From: Candidatus Obscuribacter sp.
Lineage (GTDB): Bacteria; Cyanobacteriota; Vampirovibrionia; Obscuribacterales; Obscuribacteraceae
Reading direction: 5' to 3'
DNA length: 64,000 nucleotides
Assembly (NCBI GenBank): GCA_016712465.1
Contig: JADJQZ010000001.1
Coordinates: 868,001 to 932,000 of the forward strand
Under the pieces are notes generated by a model. It made no database searches and was not told the origin of the DNA. It saw only the letters and a program-made list of their open reading frames with translations. Both the position numbers and the translations under genes were made by a program. Positions 26,670 through 33,626 of the stretch are shown here, piece by piece (within the stretch, counting starts at the first letter, position 1; every line of letters starts with the position of its first letter).

Positions 26670-27023
26670 TCAGATAGCGTTTGATTCCTGCGTTTCGTCC
26701 TTGTCTAGGGCCAATGTTTCTCCAAAGTTTGCTATCCTGATCGCCCCAGTTTCCGGAAAGGTTGCTACCAACTCCAGAGTACCGCCCAGAGCTTCAATGT
26801 AGTGGCGAATGGTACTCAAGTAAACATCAGTCCGACGTTCAAACTTTGACAGGTCGCCTTGATTCATGCCCAGGCGCTTGGCTAATTCAGCTTGCGAGCA
26901 CTCCCGCGCCTTCCTGATTTCGCGCAGTGACTTCTCTTCAGCAATCAGCTTCCGGGCGAGCTCGTCAACCTTTGCGCGCTGTTCAGGAGTCAGTTTTCTT
27001 TTGTAATCGCGGTAGCTAATCAT
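26670..27023 (-). CDS. XRE-family antitoxin (HigA-like)
   Basis: A 117-residue DNA-binding antitoxin. A helix-turn-helix of the XRE type lies at residues about 38-62 (RECSQAELAKRLGMNQGDLS) and is followed by KFERRTDVYLSTIRHYIEAL and LELVATFPETGAIRI, a layout typical of antitoxins paired with RelE/HigB-type toxins. Its ATG overlaps the toxin stop by 4 bases. It should neutralise the toxin and repress the operon from the inverted repeat at 27414-27433. The stop is 2 bases from the 65-bp repeat. Confidence 0.9.
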   Translation of the reverse strand: MISYRDYKRKLTPEQRAKVDELARKLIAEEKSLREIRKARECSQAELAKRLGMNQGDLSKFERRTDVYLSTIRHYIEALGGTLELVATFPETGAIRIANFGETLALDKDETQESNAI

Positions 27024-27403
27024 GTTTCTATCTCTTTGCGAGGGGATTCTTTATCGGCTTTTCGCAGCTTCTCCAAGTGCTCGAAAAACAGCTTTTCAGA
27101 TATTGGTATGTTGGTGTCATACCAGCGCTTATCCGCTTGTTTGCTGCCGCCTAGAATGATCACTGCTTGCTGTTTTGGATCAAAGGCGAACAAAATTCTG
27201 ATTGGTTCGGTTTTGTGTTGTACCCGAAGCTCCTTTAGATTTGGGATTTTGGAGCCTTTGATCGTATCGACATAAGGGCGTCCAAGCAGTGGTCCGCGTT
27301 CTTCCAATAAATCGAGATGCCCTAAAATCTTGATGCGGCGCTCTTCTTCTTGCTCGTCGAGCCAGACCACGAAGTTATCCAGTAAGACCAATTCGTATGG
27401 CAT
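27020..27403 (-). CDS. RelE/ParE-superfamily toxin (HigB-like)
   Basis: A 127-residue toxin of the RelE/Gp49 type; such proteins cleave mRNA at the ribosome. The core is LLEERGPLLGRPYVDTIKGS, LKELRVQHKTEPIRILFAFD and the C-terminal GGSKQADKRWYDTNIPISEK. The ATG at 27403 was chosen because the only strong promoter ends 7 bases before it; a longer frame from 27439 would include the promoter. The toxin-first order with a coupled XRE antitoxin matches HigBA-type modules. Confidence 0.9.
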   Translation of the reverse strand: MPYELVLLDNFVVWLDEQEEERRIKILGHLDLLEERGPLLGRPYVDTIKGSKIPNLKELRVQHKTEPIRILFAFDPKQQAVIILGGSKQADKRWYDTNIPISEKLFFEHLEKLRKADKESPRKEIET

Positions 27404-27410
27404 AGACTCT

Positions 27411-27439
27411 ATAATATGGCGCGGACGCCATATCGTCAA
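27411..27439 (-). promoter_or_regulatory. Sigma70-type promoter with embedded operator
   Basis: On the minus strand TTGACG (27439-27434) and TATTAT (27416-27411) are 17 bases apart. An 8-bp perfect inverted repeat, ATATGGCG/CGCCATAT, with a 4-base centre spans 27414-27433 between and over the -10 box, an expected antitoxin binding site. The -10 box is only 7 bases before the toxin ATG, so the mRNA is probably leaderless or nearly so. Confidence 0.8.
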
Positions 27440-27476
27440 GGCTTTACCTGGATGAAATAGTCGGTCGGCTTAAAGC

Positions 27477-27498
27477 CTGCAGATAGAACTATCTGCAG
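27477..27498. repeat. 22-bp near-perfect palindrome
   Basis: CTGCAGATAG and CTATCTGCAG are exact inverted repeats around a 2-base centre. The palindrome lies between the toxin-antitoxin promoter and the proximal 65-bp repeat, at the edge of the inserted cassette. There is no T-run on either side. It could be a recombination or protein-binding site; function is not shown. Confidence 0.6.
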
Positions 27499-27504
27499 TG
27501 ACGC

Positions 27505-27569
27505 TTAACGGTGCTGATTGATCAGACCGTGAAAAGATTCCGCGTCCATGGGGGCGCCGCCGTTGTAGA
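27505..27569. repeat. 65-bp direct repeat, proximal copy (3' end of thioredoxin gene)
   Basis: Identical to 26604-26668. This copy includes the stop codon and the final codons (from about YNGGAPMDAESF to NQHR) of the thioredoxin-domain gene. Confidence 0.95.
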
Positions 27570-28230
27570 GTACCTGATTGGAGCTGTCGAGAAAGACTAA
27601 CCTGGGAATACCGGTTACGCCGTAACGACCGGCCAGTTCCTGACCACTGGGTTCGTCAATATTGACTTGCTCGAAGGAGATATCTGTAAATTGTCTTTTG
27701 GTTGCGTCAAACACGGGCGCAAATTTCTTACAGGGCGGTCACCAGTCGGCGTAGAACTCGTAGATCTTTCGCACCTTGGAGCGGGCTTGTGTGGTGCTGG
27801 CACCGCCTGCTGAGGCGATGGCTATGGCGCCGGAGCCGCTGGCCGAACTGGCGCCGGAAAGCTGCCTCATGCCCTGGGCGGCGTATTGCCCGAGGGAGCC
27901 TCGGTCAAGTTGTTGTACCACTTGAAACTCTTGTTTCGCCTGGGGCACATGACCCAGGGCCTGGTGGCAGAGAGCCAGGTAATAGTGACAGAGGGCGTTT
28001 CTGGGATAGGCCGCGGCCAGAGCCTTGAACTGCGTCAGGGCGGCGGCATAGTTTTTGCTGTCGTAATCGCCCTTGGCCTTTTGATAGGCATCGGGCGCGG
28101 CCTGGGCCGGCTGGGTAAGACGGGCTTGCATCGGCAGGGGCAAAAGCCCTGCGTCTGCCGCTACTCCACAGACCGAAAGGAGCGCGGCTGCCAGTATTGA
28201 TTTTCTTCTAAATGTTGAAGTGCTGCCCAT
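27505..28230 (-). CDS. TPR-thioredoxin fusion with in-frame UGA at active site (possible selenoprotein)
   Basis: The frame encodes a signal peptide (SILAAALLSVCGVAADAG), a short TPR region (residues about 46-110), a Ser/Ala/Gly linker and a thioredoxin domain. KIYEFYADW is followed by UGA (27739-27741, codon 164), then PPCKKFAPVFDATKRQF. The domain continues with a cis-Pro loop YGVTGIPRLVFLDS and ends at 27505 after 241 residues. The UGA stands exactly where the first Cys of the WCxxC active site belongs, giving W-U-P-P-C. A 5-bp stem (TTGCG/CGCAA, 11-base loop) starts 17 bases after it. Either this is selenocysteine or a TGC/TGT to TGA nonsense mutation; the rest of the frame is clean. Confidence 0.65.
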
Positions 28231-28382
28231 GGATTAAGCTACCACCCGGAAAGACCCTACAGAACATGATTATAGCCCAAGATCCGGTGGGCTATATTTT
28301 ATGTTAGGCTTGGATTTTCACCGCCCATTCACCGCCCCATTTTTGGACTTGCCCCTTACCGGAACGGTTCTTCCCAGCTTAA

Positions 28383-30224
28383 ATGAACCTCAAGCTTTCC
28401 CACACACTTTTCTTGCTGGTTGCCGTGCCGCTGTTCTTCGAGCTGCTCTTTGTCGGGACGCTCTATTTTATGCTCGACCAGGTGGAACAGGAGCGTGCTC
28501 GCGAAGCCCATGCGCGGGATTTGAGCAAGCATTTGAATCGAGTGCATCAGATTTTACTGAGCGGTATTGCATACAGCTCCAGCGCCACGGTCTCGGGTCT
28601 GGGTGATACGCCCCGGCAGATAGGCTACGGCGACATGCTCAACCAGGAGTTTCAAGTCATCGATCAGCTCCTGGTGGGTCGCCCGGACGAAATCAGGGAG
28701 TTCGGGCGCTTGAAGGCCAGGCTCAGCGCCACCTGGGGTGAGGTCAAGCACATCAAGGAGCGCTGGAAGGAAGGCGGCTACGTAGCAACCCGCGAGTATG
28801 TGGAGAAAGTAAAACCGGGCTTCAGGGCTATTTCTCGCGAGATCGATGACCTGATGGCGGCGGAGGAGCGTATCGAAGAGGATAGCCCGATTAAGCAGCG
28901 CAAACAGCGAGAGCTTATTAAGGGCATACTCACCGGTGGAGTGGTCTTCAATATCGCTCTGGCACTCTTTCTGGCTCTCTATTTCAACCGCGGCATAACC
29001 AGGCGCCTGGACGCGCTCACCGACAATATCCGCCGACTTGGTGCCAACCTGCCTCTGAACAAGCAGTTGACCGGCAACGACGAGTTTGCGGAAGTGGATA
29101 AGGCTTTCAAAGATATGGTTTCCCGCCTCAAGAAGGCTAAGGAAAAAGAGCGGGCGGTTCTCGATAACTTGCGTGTGGTTCTGGAGAGTTTGCCGGTTGG
29201 TATTTTGCTTCTCAAGGAAGACGGCGAAGTGGAGATGACCAATCCGGCGCTGGCCACTTTGCTTGCCTACAAAGAACCGCCTGTGAAGCGCAATATTCGT
29301 GATCTGGTCTATTTCAGTGATACTACCGGTAAGGGCACTACCTTGCGTCTGCCGACCTCGGAAGAAGAGAGACCCTGGTGCGAGGCCGAGGCTATTGCCA
29401 GGGATGGACGCACTGTTGCCGTTGAGCTTGGCATGCGGTTAATTGACACCCATGACGGTAGCAGGGTGCTGGTTATTCTGGTGGATATTCGGCAGCGCCG
29501 CGAAATTGAGCGCTTGAAACAAGAATTCCTTTCCATGGTCAGCCACGACCTGCGTACGCCTCTCAATTCCTTTCAAGCCTTCCTGGAGCTTGTAGCCGAT
29601 GGTATATACGGTGAGCTGAATGAGGCGGGAGCCAAAAAAGTAAGTCTTCTGGAGAGTGAAGTGGAGCGCTTAATGCGCCTTATCCAACAGCTTCTTGAAT
29701 TGGATCGGCTTGAATCGGGCACGGTCAGCCTGTCCTTGCAGTCCCACGATGGTGCCTCCCTCATGCGTCGGGCGGTGAACTCGGTGCGTAGTCTGGCCGA
29801 GCGGCGTTCCATCAGCCTGGATATACTGGAGACGACGGTGGCGGTGAAGGCGGATAGCGATAAGATTGTCCAGGTTATTGTCAATTTGCTCTCCAACGCC
29901 ATCAAGTTTTCCCCTGATGGTGCTGTCATAAGTTTATCCGTAGCCAGGCACGGCAACCTGGCTACTTTCAAGGTTACAGACCGCGGTCGAGGCATTCCGG
30001 CCAATGTGCAGGAGCGTATTTTCGAGCGCTTCAAGCAAGTGAAAGCCACCGATGCCAGTGAGAAAGGCGGCGCCGGGCTTGGGCTGGCCATCTGCAAGAA
30101 TATTGTCGAGCAGCACGGGGGCAAGATTGGTGTGGAGAGCCAGGAAGGTGCAGGCAGCACCTTCTGGTTTAAAATTCCGATTGCATCCGGTGGAGCTCAA
30201 AGCAGCCAGGAAAGTGGCTCTTAA
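28383..30224 (+). CDS. Sensor histidine kinase with HAMP and PAS domains
   Basis: A 613-residue kinase. Helix 1 (LFLLVAVPLFFELLFVGTLY) and helix 2 (ILTGGVVFNIALALFLALYF) bracket an extracytoplasmic helical sensor of about 150 residues. HAMP, a coiled linker and a PAS-like domain (VVLESLPVGILLLKEDGEVE) follow. The phospho-acceptor His lies in EFLSMVSHDLRTPLNSFQAF. The ATPase boxes are IVQVIVNLLSNAIKFS, VTDRGRGIPANVQERIFERF and GAGLGLAICKNIVEQHGGKI. Its 3' end overlaps by 4 bases the stop of a convergent response regulator gene, a likely partner despite the unusual orientation. Confidence 0.9.
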   Translation: MNLKLSHTLFLLVAVPLFFELLFVGTLYFMLDQVEQERAREAHARDLSKHLNRVHQILLSGIAYSSSATVSGLGDTPRQIGYGDMLNQEFQVIDQLLVGRPDEIREFGRLKARLSATWGEVKHIKERWKEGGYVATREYVEKVKPGFRAISREIDDLMAAEERIEEDSPIKQRKQRELIKGILTGGVVFNIALALFLALYFNRGITRRLDALTDNIRRLGANLPLNKQLTGNDEFAEVDKAFKDMVSRLKKAKEKERAVLDNLRVVLESLPVGILLLKEDGEVEMTNPALATLLAYKEPPVKRNIRDLVYFSDTTGKGTTLRLPTSEEERPWCEAEAIARDGRTVAVELGMRLIDTHDGSRVLVILVDIRQRREIERLKQEFLSMVSHDLRTPLNSFQAFLELVADGIYGELNEAGAKKVSLLESEVERLMRLIQQLLELDRLESGTVSLSLQSHDGASLMRRAVNSVRSLAERRSISLDILETTVAVKADSDKIVQVIVNLLSNAIKFSPDGAVISLSVARHGNLATFKVTDRGRGIPANVQERIFERFKQVKATDASEKGGAGLGLAICKNIVEQHGGKIGVESQEGAGSTFWFKIPIASGGAQSSQESGS

Positions 30225-30916
30225 AGGCTTTCACCGCCTGCGAATTTAGGATTTATTTTGTAGCCGACTCCATGCAGAGTCTGAATGAGAGACTCGTTAT
30301 CATCGTCATCGATTTTCTTGCGCAGTCTCTTGAGGCAGGTTCTCACTGCTTCCGTGCCGGCATCGGATTCCGAATGCCAGACTCGATCTAAAAGCATTTC
30401 GGCAGTGAATACCTGGCTCGGGTGGCGCATCAAATATTCCAGCAGGGAAAATTCTTTTGGCAGGAGTCTTACCTCTTCCCCGTTTTTGGTCACCACGTGG
30501 GTAGAAGGATTGAGGCTGATATGACCGGCTTTGAGAATGCCTGTGGGGCTCGGACCGGTGCGGCGGATCAAGGCCCGCACTCGGGCTGTCAATTCGCGCA
30601 TGTTGAAGGGTTTGGTGAGATAGTCGTCGGCACCTGAATCAAGCCCCTGTTCTTTCTCTTCTACTTTATCGCGGCCCGTGAGCATGAGCACCGGCGTCAT
30701 ACTGCCGCGATTTCGAAAGTCGCGCAAGAGGTCTATTCCGGTCATGTCGGGCAGACCCCAGTCCAGGATGATTACATCAAAATTGTAATCGCGTAAGAGT
30801 GCCTGTGCGTCTTTTCCGTTGTCGGTCATTTCCACATGGAACTGCTGAGCGGTCAGATAGTCCACGATCATCTGGGCAAAGAGCGCATCGTCTTCGACTA
30901 GAAGAATTTTGGCCAT
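30221..30916 (-). CDS. OmpR-family response regulator
   Basis: A 231-residue regulator with receiver domain (KILLVEDDALFAQMIVDYL; phospho-acceptor Asp in DVIILDWGLPDMTGIDLL; Thr in PVLMLTGRD; Lys in DDYLTKPFNMRELTARV) and a winged-helix DNA-binding domain (LLPKEFSLLEYLMRHPSQVF, RTCLKRLRKKIDDDDNE). All key residues are standard. It converges with the kinase at 28383, sharing 4 bases at the stops, so the two cannot be one operon but may form a functional pair. Confidence 0.9.
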   Translation of the reverse strand: MAKILLVEDDALFAQMIVDYLTAQQFHVEMTDNGKDAQALLRDYNFDVIILDWGLPDMTGIDLLRDFRNRGSMTPVLMLTGRDKVEEKEQGLDSGADDYLTKPFNMRELTARVRALIRRTGPSPTGILKAGHISLNPSTHVVTKNGEEVRLLPKEFSLLEYLMRHPSQVFTAEMLLDRVWHSESDAGTEAVRTCLKRLRKKIDDDDNESLIQTLHGVGYKINPKFAGGESL

Positions 30917-31003
30917 TAATTTGCTTCTGGTACTTTACATACGGGGAACGAACTTATTCTCGCACAAATTTTCCCATAAATTTAATGCCTGCTCAGGCTT
31001 CTC

Positions 31004-33625
31004 TTAGTTCAGTCGCAGGATGACAGGAGCTGAAGGTTGCCCCAGGGTACGCCCTTGCCCGTCCACGGCCCTCACTCGTACTTGCTGGTAGACGCCGCTT
31101 TCCAGGTCGGTGCTCTTGATATTTATCGGTAACTCCAGAGAGTTTACTGGCGCCGCCCCGGCCTTCAGGCTCGAACTCGGGACCGGAATCGTGAAAGTGC
31201 GGCTGAGTGAACCCGGCACCGCCTGTGGCGCTAAATTTTCAAAGAAGGTGTTGGCTCTGGTTATTTCAACCACCAGATTTTCCATACCGCTCAATGCCTG
31301 ACAATCTTTTTGAAAGACTGCCGTCAAGGTCAGGTCGCTATTTTCTCGATAATAGACACCGGTGGATGAGCATTTGAGATGCGCCGGTCTGAGCGAGGGG
31401 CGCACTTGGCAGGCTTTCTTCAGTGCCACCGAATGTAGTTTCAGGTTGGCGGAAGCCGGTAAATTCACTACGATAGTGTCGATGTCGCCCACATACCAGC
31501 GCCAGTTGTCGCTCAAGGGAAGCAGTACGGTCTCTTCCCTTTCCTGCTTCTTACCAGCTTGTGCCAGGTTAAGGGCCGCACTTTCCGGTAAGTGGGCTTC
31601 CACTTCATAGGGGGCATAAATTGCGGCCAGGGCTCTTTGCTGGTCGTCGGCGCTTGCGGGATTATGCTCGGGGCTCGAGGTTGAGCCTGCCGACGCCTGA
31701 AGCGCTGCTTTCAGTCGCCCGGTACCCGGCTTCAAGACGGTCAATTTGACTTCCAGGTAGTCGGCGCTGAGGGGGTTCAAATTGAGACCGCTGAAGGCGA
31801 TGCCGTCGCCTTCCAGAATGTTGTCGATGAGCAGACCGTCTTTTGCTGCCCGGACCACGGCATGCCCCATGGTGTGCAGGAAACCGGTGCAGGGTTCTTG
31901 CACACCGGAGCGGTCTTTGGAACTACTGCCGCTATCGTTATTCAGCCCGGGTAGGATCAGTGGTCTCAAATTCTCACTGAGCGGAGCAGCATAACTGACA
32001 TTCAGGAAGCGCCTCAGCTCTCCCAGCCAGACTAGTATGGTTGGTTTCTCGCCGGCCAGTCTTTTGAAGCGCTCACTATCTATGTATTCGGAATTGCCGA
32101 AAATGATCGGGTCGAAGGTTTCTATCCGGACTGGTTTTGTGGCGGTGGTGTTACCGGCAGTGATACCGGCGGCTTGCGCCTCTTTGTTTTTGGTATAGGG
32201 GGGCGAGAGCAAGATGTTGAAAGTGGTGCCGTTCAAGATCATATGGGTTCCGCCGCGGCGTTTGGGAATACCGAGCAGCAATAGTTTCTCATCCTGCCTG
32301 TCTGCCAGAGCGCGAGCCTGCAGGCAGAATTCCTTTACCTCTTTGCCGGTATGAACCCAGGCCAGGTTAGTGGCGGCGCAGATCTTCGTCAATACGGCAG
32401 TGAGGACCGTCATGGTGGAAACGGCCAGCAGAAAATAGGCGGCCATGGAAAAGTTCTTTTGATCGCCTGTACGGTTGCCCTTTTCCACCGGAGCAAGGAG
32501 TAGCAAGGGCAGGGCGGCACTCAAAGGTAAGGTCAAGAAGAAGCAAAAGCGTGCGCCTTCCAATTCATAGCCGAGACCCCAGAGTTTGTAGATGGGAATC
32601 AAGGTGGACACTATCCATACCGGTAGGAAAAGGAGCATTTTTACCGGCGCCCGCAAGCAGAAAAGGCGCACCATTAGAAGACCTGTGCTTACGGCATAGA
32701 GCAGGGTGAGGCAGTGTTGGTAGAGATGATTGGAGCCGAATATGCCGAAGGCCAGGGGGTAGAAGAGTCTGATCAGGGTGTCTTTATCAAGCCAGCGGCT
32801 CAAGGCATGTGCCGCCTGGGCATCACCGATGCCCTGCACGTATCCGCCCAGGAGCGTGCCCAGAGCCAGATAGCGCAGAATTAGATAGATAACCGTGGTC
32901 AGCCAGATTGGCAGGCATTGTTTGATGACGCTTCTGAGGCTGCCGTCACCTTTACCGAAAAAGAAGAGCAGAAATGGCAGCAACACCGGAACCCCGATGG
33001 GCATTTCCTTGGTCCACATGGCCAGCACGAAACTGGTCAGGGCCAGGGTTAGATAGAGCCTGTACCGACTTTTGATTGGAAAGACTGCTTTGGCAAGCAG
33101 GAAGAGATTGAGGGAAAGCAGATAGAAGAGAGCGGAGACGATGTCTACACGTCCGACTACCCAGGAAACGCTCTCGCAGTGCAGTGGCGAGGCCAGAAAG
33201 ATAGCCGAGGCAAAGAGAGCGGCCGCACCGGATCTGGTACTGGACCAGGCGGCTGTGATTTGCCTTATGAACCAATAAAAGAGGAGCACGACGGCGTTGT
33301 AAGAGAGCAAGTTGGTCAGGTAGTAGCCGAAAGGGTTGGTGCCCCAGAGCAAATAATCGAAGAGAAGGCTCATGAGCAGCCAGGGGCGCCAGACACTCAT
33401 GCTTGGAATTTGCATGAAGTTGCCTGTGAAGTTGAGCCAGATTAGCCCGTACTCGCCGCCTACAATACGCGAAACATAAGCAATTTCACCAAAGTCGTCA
33501 GCCAGGAAGTAAGTGCCTAAAGTGCGATTGAAAATGAACCAGGTGAGAGCCGTGAGAGACAAAAGGTGGATGAGTACTACCATTTTGCTTGCACTGGGCT
33601 GTTTGTCTGCTTTCGCCTTGCTCAC
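31004..33625 (-). CDS. Polytopic GT-C-like membrane protein (TMTC-like)
   Basis: An 873-residue protein. The first 420 residues carry about eleven membrane helices and resemble the membrane part of TMTC-type and other bacterial GT-C mannosyltransferase-like proteins: TYFLADDFGEIAYVSRI with an acidic pair in the first outer loop, NPFGYYLTNLLSYNAVVLLF and LASPLHCESVSWVVGRVDIV. The remaining ~450 residues are extracytoplasmic and end in a beta-sandwich-like region (LEVTRANTFF-type segments, TFTIPVPSSSLKAG). No TPRs are seen. GTG start, one base after the stop of the upstream gene, so they are one operon. Transfer of a lipid-linked sugar is likely by family, the acceptor unknown. Confidence 0.65.
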   Translation of the reverse strand: MSKAKADKQPSASKMVVLIHLLSLTALTWFIFNRTLGTYFLADDFGEIAYVSRIVGGEYGLIWLNFTGNFMQIPSMSVWRPWLLMSLLFDYLLWGTNPFGYYLTNLLSYNAVVLLFYWFIRQITAAWSSTRSGAAALFASAIFLASPLHCESVSWVVGRVDIVSALFYLLSLNLFLLAKAVFPIKSRYRLYLTLALTSFVLAMWTKEMPIGVPVLLPFLLFFFGKGDGSLRSVIKQCLPIWLTTVIYLILRYLALGTLLGGYVQGIGDAQAAHALSRWLDKDTLIRLFYPLAFGIFGSNHLYQHCLTLLYAVSTGLLMVRLFCLRAPVKMLLFLPVWIVSTLIPIYKLWGLGYELEGARFCFFLTLPLSAALPLLLLAPVEKGNRTGDQKNFSMAAYFLLAVSTMTVLTAVLTKICAATNLAWVHTGKEVKEFCLQARALADRQDEKLLLLGIPKRRGGTHMILNGTTFNILLSPPYTKNKEAQAAGITAGNTTATKPVRIETFDPIIFGNSEYIDSERFKRLAGEKPTILVWLGELRRFLNVSYAAPLSENLRPLILPGLNNDSGSSSKDRSGVQEPCTGFLHTMGHAVVRAAKDGLLIDNILEGDGIAFSGLNLNPLSADYLEVKLTVLKPGTGRLKAALQASAGSTSSPEHNPASADDQQRALAAIYAPYEVEAHLPESAALNLAQAGKKQEREETVLLPLSDNWRWYVGDIDTIVVNLPASANLKLHSVALKKACQVRPSLRPAHLKCSSTGVYYRENSDLTLTAVFQKDCQALSGMENLVVEITRANTFFENLAPQAVPGSLSRTFTIPVPSSSLKAGAAPVNSLELPINIKSTDLESGVYQQVRVRAVDGQGRTLGQPSAPVILRLN

Positions 33626-33626
33626 G

